A DNA stretch of 64,000 bases from Enemella evansiae. GTDB lineage: Bacteria; Actinomycetota; Actinomycetes; Propionibacteriales; Propionibacteriaceae. The stretch lies in NCBI RefSeq assembly GCF_002250705.1, contig NZ_NMVP01000005.1, positions 49,604 through 113,603 on the forward strand. The letters run 5' to 3'. Below, piece after piece: positions 13,552 through 21,846 of the stretch. Both the position numbers and the translations under genes were made by a program. Within the stretch, counting starts at the first letter, position 1. Each line of letters opens with the position of its first letter. The notes beneath the pieces were generated by a model, which made no database searches, was not told the origin of the DNA, and worked only from the letters and a program-made list of their open reading frames with translations.

Positions 13552-14831
13552 CCCTGTTTCTTCGCGGCCAGCAACGTGGCCTCGTCGCGGGCGATGTGCC
13601 TGTGGCCCACTGTCTCATAACCGACCACCGACACCCACGGCGCCAGCATCACCACGATCAGGCACCAGCCGATCGAGACACCCCGGCTGGCCATCAGCAT
13701 CGCGACCGCGATCACGGCACAGGTGGCGATCACCAGCATTCCGTGGAACCCCTGGTGGCCGCCGTGCGCACCGCGATAGACCGCGTAGTAGAAGGCGTTC
13801 ACCGACAGCACGAAGAGCAGCACCGGAATCGCGACCGCCCCGACGACCTGGAACTCGGAGATGGTCGCCTCTCTGGTGATCCAGTAGGACGAGACGTGCA
13901 GGCCGGCGCCCACCGCGGCGATGCTGATGAAGACGGGGAAATGCAGATAGGCGAAGCTCAGCACACGTTCCCGGTAGTGCTCCAGGATGGTCGCCGAGTT
14001 GGCCGCGTAGTAGACCCACCACATGGCGAAGGTGAGGCCGATACCGGCGATCACGACCAGCACGGCCTCGAAGGACCAGTTGTCGTTGCCGACCACCGCG
14101 CTCAGGCTGGCCACCGTGCCGATGACGCCCTTGCCGAGGGTGACGATCGCCAGCAACCCGTAGCGTTCGGCGATGTGCTCGGGATGCCAGGGGGTGCCCA
14201 CCCGTCCGCGCTCGGCGAAGACCGGTCCGATGAGTTCCAGAACGACCAGCACCACACTGATCCCGAGGCCGACCGGCAGGCTGAACGGGACCAGCGCGAC
14301 CACGATCCAGCCGGCCTGCGCGATCACCAGGTTGGTCAGGTAGGCGTTGATCTGCGAGCGCCGCTGGGGGTCGTTCCTGCGCGCCCGCAGCCAACCGACC
14401 AGCAGGGCCAGCCGCATCACCACATAACCGAGCACGATGGTGCGGTTGTTGAGGTGGTCACCCTCCTCCACCGACTTGAACATCGGCGGGATACCGAGCG
14501 CGAAGATCACCACGCCGACCATCACGGCCATCGCCATCAGGCGCGAACCCCAGTCGTCGTTGCCATAGGCGCTCGCGAACCAGGAGTAGTTGATCCAGGC
14601 CCAGACGATGCAGAAACAGGCGAAGGTCATCCCGAGCAGCGCCGGCCTGAGTTCACCCTTGGCGAGCAGTTCGGCGAACTGCGTGCCAGCGACGGAGAAG
14701 GCGGCGGCGAAGGTGAGGTCGAACAGCAGCTCCAGCGGTGAGGAACTGCGGCCCTTCTCGTTCGGGTCACGCGGGACCAGTGGCCGCAAGCGATGCAGGG
14801 TGCCCGGGGAGGTGCTCTCCTGGTTGCTCAT
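13548..14831 (-). CDS. ltrA: Low temperature requirement protein A family membrane protein
   Basis: A 427-residue multi-pass membrane protein of the LtrA family (Pfam LtrA), named from a Listeria cold-growth locus; its molecular role is not settled. The family start SSPLELLFDLTFAAAFS near residue 30 is clear, as is HIAERYGLLAIVTLGKGVIG near 205. Some ten hydrophobic helices follow. The ATG 14831 overlaps the stop of the tetR-like gene by 4 bp (ATGA), and its own stop overlaps the start of the GNAT gene, so the three form one operon under the divergent promoter at 15420-15470. Confidence 0.9.
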   Translation of the reverse strand: MSNQESTSPGTLHRLRPLVPRDPNEKGRSSSPLELLFDLTFAAAFSVAGTQFAELLAKGELRPALLGMTFACFCIVWAWINYSWFASAYGNDDWGSRLMAMAVMVGVVIFALGIPPMFKSVEEGDHLNNRTIVLGYVVMRLALLVGWLRARRNDPQRRSQINAYLTNLVIAQAGWIVVALVPFSLPVGLGISVVLVVLELIGPVFAERGRVGTPWHPEHIAERYGLLAIVTLGKGVIGTVASLSAVVGNDNWSFEAVLVVIAGIGLTFAMWWVYYAANSATILEHYRERVLSFAYLHFPVFISIAAVGAGLHVSSYWITREATISEFQVVGAVAIPVLLFVLSVNAFYYAVYRGAHGGHQGFHGMLVIATCAVIAVAMLMASRGVSIGWCLIVVMLAPWVSVVGYETVGHRHIARDEATLLAAKKQG

Positions 14832-15406
14832 CTTGACATTCTCGCCGATCGGTCGAGGAATTCGGAGAGGGATTCTGCTGCACATACAGCGGTCGTGTGA
14901 CCGGCGAGCACCAGCGAGCCGAGGCCGTGCACCAGGGCCATCGATTCGCGTGCCAGCCCGGCCGCCTCGTCCTCGGTGAGTATCGGGTCGGTGCGCCGCC
15001 AGAGTTCGGTCAGCTGACCGGCCAGCTCTGCGAGATGGGCCCGGTACGCCTCCGCGGCGGGTGAGTTGGTGGTGATGGCGAGCAGCTCGAGGGAGACCCC
15101 CACTCGATGCAGGGAACTGCTCGCCTCGTCGGTCGGCAATGCCGCGAGCAGGAAACTCTCCAGCGCCCGGGTCGGATCGTCGATGGCGTCGGAGGCGGCT
15201 CGCCAGCGCGCGATGCCACGGGTGGAGAGTCGGGTCAGCGCGGCGTGCAGGAGTTCGTCCTTGCTGTTCCCGTAGTACTGCACCAGCCGCAGCGAGACCC
15301 CGGCGCGCGCGGCCACGGCGCGCATCGTCACGGCATCGAGGCCACCCTCACCGAGCAGCGCCTCGACGGCGTCCAGGATCTGGCTGGTTCGGTCCTCCGC
15401 GGCCAT
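14828..15406 (-). CDS. TetR family transcriptional regulator, probable autoregulator of the ltrA operon and the divergent exporter
   Basis: This 192-residue protein has an N-terminal TetR helix-turn-helix at about residues 6-52: ILDAVEALLGEGGLDAVTMR, then AARAGVSLRLVQYYGNSKDELL. The C-terminal domain (about 75-185) is the variable ligand-binding and dimer domain. ATG 15406 has AGGAGG 7 bases upstream. It is divergent from a DHA2 drug exporter at 15471. The 64-bp intergenic gap holds two palindromes of the usual TetR operator size, so it is likely the repressor of both directions, with an inducer that is an exported compound. The ligand is unknown. Confidence 0.9.
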   Translation of the reverse strand: MAAEDRTSQILDAVEALLGEGGLDAVTMRAVAARAGVSLRLVQYYGNSKDELLHAALTRLSTRGIARWRAASDAIDDPTRALESFLLAALPTDEASSSLHRVGVSLELLAITTNSPAAEAYRAHLAELAGQLTELWRRTDPILTEDEAAGLARESMALVHGLGSLVLAGHTTAVCAAESLSEFLDRSARMSR

Positions 15407-15427
15407 GGGTACGCCTCCTGATCAGCT

Positions 15428-15460
15428 TGATACGTTTGTATCAGTTATACGCACGTATCA
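15428..15460. promoter_or_regulatory. Tandem palindromic operators for the adjacent TetR regulator
   Basis: The first site is perfect: TGATAC (15428-15433), GTTT, GTATCA (15438-15443). The second differs in one base: TTATAC (15445-15450), GCAC, GTATCA (15455-15460). The two dyads are 17 bp apart centre to centre and end directly before the AGGAGG of the exporter gene. Their position between a tetR gene and a divergent MFS exporter is the classic TetR operator setting. Confidence 0.85.
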
Positions 15461-15470
15461 AGGAGGCGTG

Positions 15471-16811
15471 GTGTCGGAGCGGTTGACGTTGTGGGTGGCT
15501 TCGGTGGCTCAGCTGGTGGTGGTGCTCGACGTCTCGGTGATGAACGTCGCGCTGCCGGCGATCCGGCGGGATCTGGGCCTCGGCCCGATCGGCACCTCCT
15601 GGGTCGCGATGGGTTACAGCATCGCCTTCGCCGGAGCCCTGCTGGCCGCCGCACGGCTGGCGGATTCCTTCGGCGCGACCCGGGTGCTGCTGGTCAGCGT
15701 CCTCGGATTCACCATCTCCAGTGTGATCGGCGGGTTGGCGACCAGCGGGTGGCTGCTGGTGGCCGCCCGGGTCGGGCAGGGGTTGTCCGCGGCCGCGATC
15801 TCACCGGCCACCTTCACCTTGCTCACCGTCACCTTCGCCGAGGGTCTGGAGCGCTCGCGCGCGATCGCGATCTGGACCGCCGTCGGTGTGGCGGGTGGCG
15901 GCATCGGCAACATCCTCAGTGGGGTGCTGACCGAGCTCGTCTCCTGGCGTGCGGTGCTGCTGATCAACCTGCCTATCGGGCTCGTGGTGACCGCTGGGGC
16001 GTACCGATTGGTGAGGGGGCGGCCGACGGAGCACCCGACTCACGGGCGGCCCGACTGGCGCACGGTGCTCGCATCCCTGGTGGCGATGGGCGCCCTGGTC
16101 CAGGGACTCTCGCTGCTGTCCGAGGATGGCCCCAGCGCGAGCACGGGTGGCGCTCTGTTCATCGCGGTGGCGGCCGGTGCGGTCTGGCGGCGGCTGGATC
16201 ACCGCAGCCACGTGCCGCTGATACCGCAACGGTTGTGGCGGCGAACGAACATCGCGCTCGCCACGCTCGCAACCCTGTTGACCGCATTCTGTTTCCAGGT
16301 GGGGATCTGGTACTTCCTCACCTTCCGCCTGCAGGACGGGCGGGGTTACTCGCCGATCCGGACCGGGCTGGCGTTCCTCCCGCTGACCGGGGCAGTACTG
16401 GCGGTCAATCTGTTGCTGGTGCCGCGACTGCTGGGGTGCTTCGGTCCGCGGTTGCTGATCGGAACGGGCGCCCTGCTGGCCGCGGCCGGCGTGCTGTGGT
16501 TGGCGTACGCACCCGAGGGCGGAGTCTGGGTGGGGCTGGTGCTGCCCTCGCTCGTGGTCGGCGCCGGGGGTGGGTTGTTGAACACGCCGCTGGCCACCGT
16601 CATCAGCTCCGGGGTCCCGAGCGACGAGGCGGGTGCGGCGTCCGGGTTGTTGAACACCGCGAAGCAGTTCGGCGGGGCGCTCGGGCTGGCGACGGCGAAC
16701 ATCGCGCGGGTGCTGTCCGGTGATCCCGACGCACCGTTTCTGCTGATGGCCGGTGCACTGGTGCTGGTGAGCGGGTCGTCGGTTCTCCTCCGCCGGCCGA
16801 TCGGGCCCTAG
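15471..16811 (+). CDS. MFS drug exporter, DHA2 (EmrB/QacA) family
   Basis: This 446-residue inner-membrane antiporter has the DHA2 signature LDVSVMNVALPAI in helix 1 (about residues 20-32). Helix 2 and loop 2-3 follow as ARLADSFGATRVLL, and the helix 5 region contains WTAVGVAGGGIGNILSG. It probably expels a drug or toxic metabolite. GTG 15471 follows AGGAGG by 4 bases. It is divergent from the TetR-ltrA operon with shared palindromic operators. It is shorter than the usual DHA2 length of about 470-520 residues, but the 14-helix pattern appears complete. The substrate is unknown. Confidence 0.9.
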   Translation: MSERLTLWVASVAQLVVVLDVSVMNVALPAIRRDLGLGPIGTSWVAMGYSIAFAGALLAAARLADSFGATRVLLVSVLGFTISSVIGGLATSGWLLVAARVGQGLSAAAISPATFTLLTVTFAEGLERSRAIAIWTAVGVAGGGIGNILSGVLTELVSWRAVLLINLPIGLVVTAGAYRLVRGRPTEHPTHGRPDWRTVLASLVAMGALVQGLSLLSEDGPSASTGGALFIAVAAGAVWRRLDHRSHVPLIPQRLWRRTNIALATLATLLTAFCFQVGIWYFLTFRLQDGRGYSPIRTGLAFLPLTGAVLAVNLLLVPRLLGCFGPRLLIGTGALLAAAGVLWLAYAPEGGVWVGLVLPSLVVGAGGGLLNTPLATVISSGVPSDEAGAASGLLNTAKQFGGALGLATANIARVLSGDPDAPFLLMAGALVLVSGSSVLLRRPIGP

Positions 16812-16820
16812 ACTCATCCC

Positions 16821-17642
16821 ATGGCCATCACACCTCCTCCGGCGAACGCGCCGCACGTCGATTCGTGGCTGACCGATATGGACGGCGTCCTGGTGCGCGA
16901 GGAGCATGCGATCGGTGGCGCGGCGGAGTTCATCGAGGCGCTGCAGAGCAACGGGTTGAAGTTCCAGGTGCTCACCAACAACTCGATCTACACCCCGCGG
17001 GATCTGCGGGCGCGGTTGCTGGGCAGCGGGATCGACGTCCCGGAGGACCACATCTGGACCTCGGCACTGGCGACCGCGAGCTTCCTGGCCGAGCAGCGGC
17101 CGGGCGGCACGGCGTACGTGATCGGCGAAGCGGGGTTGACGACCGCGCTCTACGAGGCCGGTTACACGATGTCGGTACGCGACCCCGATTACGTGGTGCT
17201 GGGTGAGACCCGGACCTACTCCTTCGAGGCGATCACCCGGGCGATCCGGTTGATCGAGAACGGTGCCCGCTTCATCGCGACCAACCCTGACGTGTCCGGG
17301 CCGTCGGCCGAGGGCACGCTGCCGGCGACCGGTTCGGTGGCCGCGCTGATCACTGCGGCGACCGGCCGAAAGCCTTACTACGTGGGAAAGCCGAACCCGT
17401 TGATGATGCGCACCGCGCTCAATCGGATCGAGGCGCACTCCGAGCACACGGTGATGATCGGCGATCGCATGGACACCGATATCGTCAGCGGGCTGGAGGC
17501 CGGGTTGCGGACGATCCTGGTGCTCACCGGTTCCACCTCCCCCGCCGACATCGAGAAGTTCCCCTATCGCGCGACCCGGGTCGCCGACTCGATCGCCGAT
17601 GTGGTGGATGTGGTGCATGAGCGCACCCCCTCCGCCGGCTGA
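16821..17642 (+). CDS. HAD-IIA family sugar-phosphatase (NagD-like)
   Basis: A 273-residue HAD-superfamily phosphatase with a C2 cap. Motif I is WLTDMDGVLV near residue 18, with nucleophile Asp and general acid Asp. Motif II is VLTNNSIYTPRDLR near 52. The Lys is in YYVGKPNP near 193, and motif IV is MIGDRMDTDIVSGLEAG near 215. The family dephosphorylates sugar phosphates, nucleotides or p-nitrophenyl phosphate; the true substrate is unknown. It starts 10 bp after the exporter stop. No Shine-Dalgarno is visible, but the reading frame fits from ATG 16821. Confidence 0.9.
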   Translation: MAITPPPANAPHVDSWLTDMDGVLVREEHAIGGAAEFIEALQSNGLKFQVLTNNSIYTPRDLRARLLGSGIDVPEDHIWTSALATASFLAEQRPGGTAYVIGEAGLTTALYEAGYTMSVRDPDYVVLGETRTYSFEAITRAIRLIENGARFIATNPDVSGPSAEGTLPATGSVAALITAATGRKPYYVGKPNPLMMRTALNRIEAHSEHTVMIGDRMDTDIVSGLEAGLRTILVLTGSTSPADIEKFPYRATRVADSIADVVDVVHERTPSAG

Positions 17643-17652
17643 GCGAACCCAG

Positions 17653-17997
17653 TCAGCCGAGGAGTGCGCGCAGCGTCCGCCGGATCAGTTCGGCCGGCAG
17701 CGGTTCGGTCAGCGTGAACCAGAGCGTTCCCTTGCCCCTTTGAAAAGGCGCCAGTTCGGCGGCCAACTCGTCATCACCGGGAATCGGGTAGATCGCGACG
17801 TGGCCCCGCCAGCCGGAGATGTACGCCCGGCCCTTGCGACCCGGCACCTGGTAACCGAGGATCCCGTAGCTGAGCACCTCGGTCGCGGCCGGTAGGGACT
17901 CCCGGGCCAGTCGCCGCAGCTCGTCGAAATGCTCCCGGGACGCCGCCGGCACCGATTCGACGTATTCGTCGACCGTCTGGGGCTTGTTCTCGGCCAT
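17653..17997 (-). CDS. DUF1801 (YdhG-like) domain protein
   Basis: A small cytoplasmic protein of 114 residues with the DUF1801 pattern: TVDEYVESVP at the N-terminus, EVLSYGILGYQVPGRKG in the middle, a HVAIYPIP strand, and a terminal basic helix ending RRTLRALLG. Related proteins include B. subtilis YdhG/Fra, proposed as an iron chaperone; that function should not be assumed here. It is convergent with the HAD phosphatase (11 bp apart) and divergent from the DUF3224 gene. Confidence 0.85.
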   Translation of the reverse strand: MAENKPQTVDEYVESVPAASREHFDELRRLARESLPAATEVLSYGILGYQVPGRKGRAYISGWRGHVAIYPIPGDDELAAELAPFQRGKGTLWFTLTEPLPAELIRRTLRALLG

Positions 17998-18045
17998 GGC
18001 GGCATCCTACGGTGAGGAGAAGCGTCGACCTGCAGGGAGCGAGCA

Positions 18046-18447
18046 ATGGCCGAGGATCCAGACACCGAGCGCGAGGCCACGGCCGAGTTCGACATCGAGA
18101 TGACTCCCGGTGATCCGCTGCTGACCACCACCGGGCGCCTCGATTTCACCAAGACCTGGACCGGTGGGATGGTCGGCACCGGCCGCGGGGTGATGATCTC
18201 CGGTGGTGATCCCGGAGCCGGTGAGGCGGGATACGTCTGCCTGGAGATCTTCGAGGGCAGCATCGACGGTCGCGAGGGATCCATCGCGTTCCAACAGTTC
18301 GGCAAGATGTCCGACGGCAACAGCGAGCTGCGATACGAGATCGTGCCGGGCTCCGGCACCGCCGAGCTGTCCGGGATCACCGGGGTCGTCGAGCTCGAGG
18401 TCGATCAGCAGGGTCAGCATCACGTGCGACTGCGGTATCGCGGTTGA
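18046..18447 (+). CDS. DUF3224 domain protein
   Basis: This 133-residue protein matches DUF3224, a small beta-barrel family related in fold to allene oxide cyclase-like barrels. Typical elements are GRLDFTKTWTGGMVGTGRGVM near residues 30-50, GYVCLEIFEGSIDGREGSI near 65-83, and a C-terminal GSGTAELSGITG. ATG 18046 has GGGAG at 6 bases. No enzymatic role is established for the family. It stands alone between the divergent DUF1801 gene and the convergent DUF429 gene. Confidence 0.85.
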   Translation: MAEDPDTEREATAEFDIEMTPGDPLLTTTGRLDFTKTWTGGMVGTGRGVMISGGDPGAGEAGYVCLEIFEGSIDGREGSIAFQQFGKMSDGNSELRYEIVPGSGTAELSGITGVVELEVDQQGQHHVRLRYRG

Positions 18448-18460
18448 GCCGATCCAGCGG

Positions 18461-19207
18461 TCAACGGGCGGACGGCACACCGACCGGAATGCAGATCCAC
18501 CCTTCGCGGGATGCCTTGTCCTGCAGGGATTCCGGCGCCCGGTGATAGTTGTCGCGAGCCACCTCGCGGGCGATCAGGGCGGCGAGCACGGCATCCAGCG
18601 CGTTGTCATCGGCCACGCATGGTTCCCGGTGACCGTTCCAGTCCAACCAGGGCAGCAGCTCGGTCAGGGCGCCGACGAGTTCGGTACGCCGGGCCAGGCT
18701 ATTGGCGGCCTTGTAGCCACGATGAGCCAGTCCCCAGCTGGCGAGGGCGCCCGCCGGGTATGCCTCGATGACCCGTCCGGTGCCGTCGCGGGTCAGGTCC
18801 GATCCGTGCTCACGCAACCGCGCCTCGATCCCGGCCCAGCGCAGGGCCGGGTGGGCGATCCGGTCGGCGGCCACGCTCAACGGTGTCAGCCCGAACTGCT
18901 CGTGCACCCACCGGTCCGTCGCGCGCAGCTCGTGCTCACGCCGCCAGTCCGGGCCGGTGGATTCGGGTGCCGCCAACTCACCGGCCGCGTGGCGGCGTAC
19001 CAACTCCACAAAGGAATCCGGCCAGCCGATCGGCACGTCCACCCCGACCCGGTCGGCATCAGCGACCGCGTCGATGATCCCGTCATCCTCGACCCCGACC
19101 ACCACCCGCTCGACGACCACCCCGGCGGCGGACTCACGCAGGGCCGCCAATCCGGTGCGCACCGGATCGGCCGCCAGATCCACGCCGACGAACACGGCTC
19201 CGCTCAC
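18461..19207 (-). CDS. DUF429 family protein (RNase H-like fold, predicted nuclease)
   Basis: This 248-residue protein begins VSGAVFVGVDLAADPVRTG, the first strand of the RNase H-like fold with a likely metal-binding Asp. IGWPDSF near residue 65 and ATDRWVHEQFGLTPLS near 105, with EAYPAGAL and DNALDAVLAALIA later, are DUF429 hallmarks. GTG 19207 overlaps the stop of the upstream kinase-like gene as GTGA, which sets the start and implies coupling. DUF429 proteins are predicted nucleases from fold only. It is the last gene of a three-gene operon with the P-loop and ICMT-like genes. Confidence 0.82.
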   Translation of the reverse strand: MSGAVFVGVDLAADPVRTGLAALRESAAGVVVERVVVGVEDDGIIDAVADADRVGVDVPIGWPDSFVELVRRHAAGELAAPESTGPDWRREHELRATDRWVHEQFGLTPLSVAADRIAHPALRWAGIEARLREHGSDLTRDGTGRVIEAYPAGALASWGLAHRGYKAANSLARRTELVGALTELLPWLDWNGHREPCVADDNALDAVLAALIAREVARDNYHRAPESLQDKASREGWICIPVGVPSAR

Positions 19208-19767
19208 CGCTCGGACCACCGCCCGGTGGTGTCGCGGTCGACACCGGCCAGGAAGCGTTCCACCTCCGCGGTCGTCCGCAGTCGGTGGAAGGTCAGGTGC
19301 GCGTTCGCCGGGTCGTCCATCGCGGCGAGGTAGCGGCGCCGGTTCTGCGGGTAGGTCGTCCAGGCCCACCACAGGATGGATTCCTCACCACGCCAGAACA
19401 TCAGCGCGCGCCAGCTCTCCCGGTTGCTGCCCCACAGTTCCTCCCGGGTGAGGATCCGGCCCAGCACTCGCGTGAGGGATCGCCACATCACCAGCCAGCG
19501 GGGCGGGTCGACCCAGACGACGGTGTCGGTGCGGTCCCAGACCAGCCTGCCGAGCTTGCTCTCGTAGTTGCCGTCCACGACCCAGCCGTCACCGCGAGTG
19601 GCCTCGGTGACCAGCTGCTGCAGGTCCTCGGCCGTGGCGGCCGCCCAGTCCGGGCCCCAGTGCAACGCGTCGAGTTCGACGTGCGGTATGCCGAGGGCGT
19701 CCGCGAGCCGCCGGGAGACGGTCGACTTGCCCGAACCGGAGGTGCCGACCACCGAGATCCGCTGCAT
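19204..19767 (-). CDS. P-loop NTPase, adenylate-kinase/topology-modulation (FlaR-like) type
   Basis: A 187-residue cytoplasmic nucleotide-binding protein. The Walker A loop GTSGSGKST is at residues 8-16; HVELDALHWGPDW follows near 30 and a VVDGNYESKLG segment near 65, the pattern of small AAA_17/AAA_18 kinases often annotated as topology modulation protein. The actual phosphate acceptor is unknown. ATG 19767 overlaps the upstream stop by one base (TGATG), and its stop overlaps the DUF429 start. Confidence 0.85.
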   Translation of the reverse strand: MQRISVVGTSGSGKSTVSRRLADALGIPHVELDALHWGPDWAAATAEDLQQLVTEATRGDGWVVDGNYESKLGRLVWDRTDTVVWVDPPRWLVMWRSLTRVLGRILTREELWGSNRESWRALMFWRGEESILWWAWTTYPQNRRRYLAAMDDPANAHLTFHRLRTTAEVERFLAGVDRDTTGRWSER

Positions 19768-20237
19768 CAGTTGGCCTTCCCGAGCGACGGCAGCCACCGG
19801 GGCACACGCCGGGCGTACCCCTCGAACTCGGAGCCGAACTTCTGCCCGAGGGCGCGCTCCTCGGCGGGGATCTGGATGCGGTCGATGACCAGCAGGAACC
19901 CGGCGAGGGGTACGCCCGCCGCCCAGGACCGGCGGCCGACGGCGTGCGCGAGCAGCAGGCCGCCCATCCCGAGATAGATCGGATTCCGAGTCAGTGCGAA
20001 GACCCCGGTCTGCACCAGCGTGGTGGCCTGATCGGGCTCGTGCGGATTCAGCGTGGTGTCCGCCCGCCGGAAGCTCAGCACCGAGGCGCCCATCAGGCCT
20101 GCCGAGGCACCGGTGAGCAATCCGGCGACGATCCGGGAGCCCCGCGTACCCTGCGATCCGCGTGCCAGCAGCGTCTGCAGGGCCGCCGCAGCCGCGGCGA
20201 AGACCGGCGGCGGAACCCTCGGCTGATCCTGCTGCAT
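19767..20237 (-). CDS. Isoprenylcysteine carboxyl methyltransferase-like (ICMT/PEMT) membrane protein
   Basis: A 156-residue membrane protein with about four hydrophobic helices and the ICMT/PEMT signature: GVFALTRNPIYLGMGGLLLA near residues 75-95, then IPAEERALGQKFGSEFEGYARRVPRWLP near the C-terminus. Families with this core methylate phospholipids or terminal Cys, but in bacteria most members are uncharacterised. The start at 20237 (MQQDQPRV) leaves room for the divergent DUF4186 gene at 20296; an upstream in-frame start at 20297 would overlap it. First gene of a three-gene leftward operon. Confidence 0.82.
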   Translation of the reverse strand: MQQDQPRVPPPVFAAAAAALQTLLARGSQGTRGSRIVAGLLTGASAGLMGASVLSFRRADTTLNPHEPDQATTLVQTGVFALTRNPIYLGMGGLLLAHAVGRRSWAAGVPLAGFLLVIDRIQIPAEERALGQKFGSEFEGYARRVPRWLPSLGKAN

Positions 20238-20295
20238 GGACGCGATCCTGCCAAAGGATGGGCCGGCTGTCGCCCCTGCTTGAGATGCTGGGTCC

Positions 20296-20667
20296 ATGGA
20301 CGAGTTGGACGCGCGCCTGGAACGGATCGGGCGGCATCATTTCCGTGCCCGTTTCGCGCTGCGCGGCCGGGATCGGGCGGTGGTCGAACTGCGCGGCATC
20401 GACACGGTGCGCAAGCACGCGCACCAGTTGATCGCCGACCGGTTGGCCCCGGCCGAACCCCGCAACGACGGCCGGCAGACGCCCTACCGTGGCCACCCGG
20501 TCTTCGTCGCCCAGCACGCGACCGCCACCTGCTGCCGCACCTGTCTGTCCCGTTGGCACGGGATTCCCGCGGGCCGACCGCTGGATGCGGCCGAGCAGGA
20601 CTATGTGGTGGAGGCCATCTGCCGATGGATCGCCGGGCAGTATGCACCCGGCCGGCCGCCGCAGTGA
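20296..20667 (+). CDS. DUF4186 family protein
   Basis: This 123-residue protein is a clear DUF4186 member. HAHQLIADRLAPAEPRNDGR is at about residues 42-61, then TPYRGHPVFVAQHATATCC and RTCLSRWHGIP. Conserved His and Cys residues suggest metal binding, but the family has no assigned function. It starts 58 bp from the divergent ICMT-like gene and is followed after 24 bp by another small gene on the same strand. Confidence 0.85.
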   Translation: MDELDARLERIGRHHFRARFALRGRDRAVVELRGIDTVRKHAHQLIADRLAPAEPRNDGRQTPYRGHPVFVAQHATATCCRTCLSRWHGIPAGRPLDAAEQDYVVEAICRWIAGQYAPGRPPQ

Positions 20668-20691
20668 GGGGCGGCGACTTAAGATGTCGTC

Positions 20692-21189
20692 ATGGCCGAC
20701 GAAGAAGAATCCTGGTGCACCTGGACCGAACTCGTCACCGACAACGCCGAGGCACGCTCGGCGGTCAGGCAGTCGGTGGATGATCCGCAGGGCTTCTTCA
20801 CCGCGCACGAGGACGAGCTCGCGGGCGGCCGCGGGATCGAGGACGTCGAGGAGTTGACCGACGTCATCGCGGTCGTCGAAGCCCTGCGGGAAGCCGGCGA
20901 GTTGGCGTACTTCGATTGGAACGAGCCGGCCGACGAGGTGGTCGGCAAGTTGGCCCGGTTGCCGCGGGTCGCGCAGTCAGGTGTGGATCTCGAACCGCTG
21001 GCCGACTCCGAGGACGCGCTTGAGGAGGTGGCCGCACAGGTGAACGAACTGCTCCGACCGACGGGGGTGGTGATCGTCGTGCTGGATGAGGATTCCGACG
21101 CGTTCCCGCTGGTCGCGATCCCGGTGGACCGGGCCGACCGGGTGGTCGCGCTCGGTCAGCAGCTCGGCTCGGATGTACGCGTGCCCTGA
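20692..21189 (+). CDS. Small acidic cytoplasmic protein, DUF6630-like
   Basis: A 165-residue strongly acidic protein with no membrane segment. The pattern DDPQGFFTAHEDELAGGRGIE near residues 30-50, YFDWNEPADEVVGKLARL near 80, and a final strand VVIVVLDEDSDAFPLVAIPVDRAD resembles DUF6630, which has no known role. I am moderately sure of the family. It is probably co-transcribed with the DUF4186 gene. It is convergent with the dienelactone hydrolase, with only 4 bp between stops. Confidence 0.7.
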   Translation: MADEEESWCTWTELVTDNAEARSAVRQSVDDPQGFFTAHEDELAGGRGIEDVEELTDVIAVVEALREAGELAYFDWNEPADEVVGKLARLPRVAQSGVDLEPLADSEDALEEVAAQVNELLRPTGVVIVVLDEDSDAFPLVAIPVDRADRVVALGQQLGSDVRVP

Positions 21190-21193
21190 GCTG

Positions 21194-21775
21194 TCACCGG
21201 TCGCGTTCGTCAAGGCCGGTCAGAAAGCCGAGTGTGCGTTCGCGGAGCAGGTCCGCCGCCTCTGGGGCGTACGCCGGCAGGGACGAGTCGGCGAAGAGAT
21301 GGTCGGTGCCGGAATAGAGGAACAGCTCGACGCTCGGCTGGGATTCGGCCAGCGCTCGCGCGGCGTCCATGTCCTCGCCGAACCAGGGGTCATCGGTCCC
21401 GGCATGGACCTGGGCGGGCAGGCCGGCCGGCCAGTCGCCGAACTCGGCTGCCGGGAGACAACCGTCGAAGAAGAGCGCACCGACCGCGCCCGGCCGAGTC
21501 TGGGCGAGTTGCTGGGCCGGCATGACACCGAGTGAGAAGCCCGCGTACACCAGCTCGTTGGGCAGTTCCTCGGCGGCCGCCACTCCACGCGCACGGACGG
21601 TGTCGAAACCGAGCTGCTGGACATGGGCGACACCGGATTCGACGTCGTCGAAGGTACGCCCGTCGTAGAGATCGGGGACGTGCACGGTGTGCCCCGCGCT
21701 CCGCAACCGGTCGGCGAAGTCCTGGACACCCGGGGTGAGCCCCTGCGCGTGGTGGAACAGGATGATCTCGGACAT
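21194..21775 (-). CDS. Dienelactone hydrolase family alpha/beta hydrolase
   Basis: A 193-residue cytoplasmic hydrolase. The nucleophile elbow is AGFSLG, with Ser81 in place of the Cys of true dienelactone hydrolases; Asp is in HAGTDDPWFG near 128 and His in YSGTDHLFAD near 158. The N-terminus FHHAQGLTPGVQDFADRLR and HVPDLYDGRTF match actinobacterial DLH paralogs. ATG 21775 has AGGAGG just upstream. It is divergent from an ArsR-type regulator, which may control it. The substrate is unknown; small esters are likely. Confidence 0.87.
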   Translation of the reverse strand: MSEIILFHHAQGLTPGVQDFADRLRSAGHTVHVPDLYDGRTFDDVESGVAHVQQLGFDTVRARGVAAAEELPNELVYAGFSLGVMPAQQLAQTRPGAVGALFFDGCLPAAEFGDWPAGLPAQVHAGTDDPWFGEDMDAARALAESQPSVELFLYSGTDHLFADSSLPAYAPEAADLLRERTLGFLTGLDERDR

Positions 21776-21810
21776 GGTCCCTCCTTGGCCGATCCGCCCA
21801 ATGATCCAAA

Positions 21811-21846
21811 TAGTTGGAACGTTCTGGAACGCTAGTATGTTCTGCC
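21811..21846. promoter_or_regulatory. Divergent promoter region with GAACGTTC palindrome
   Basis: Between the hydrolase (leftward) and ArsR-type gene (rightward) lies GGAACGTTC (21816-21824), containing the perfect 8-bp palindrome GAACGTTC, followed by a second GGAACG at 21826-21831. A TAGTAT (21834-21839) sits 7 bases before the regulator's ATG, so that transcript may be leaderless. A plausible operator for the adjacent regulator, inferred from position only. Confidence 0.45.
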
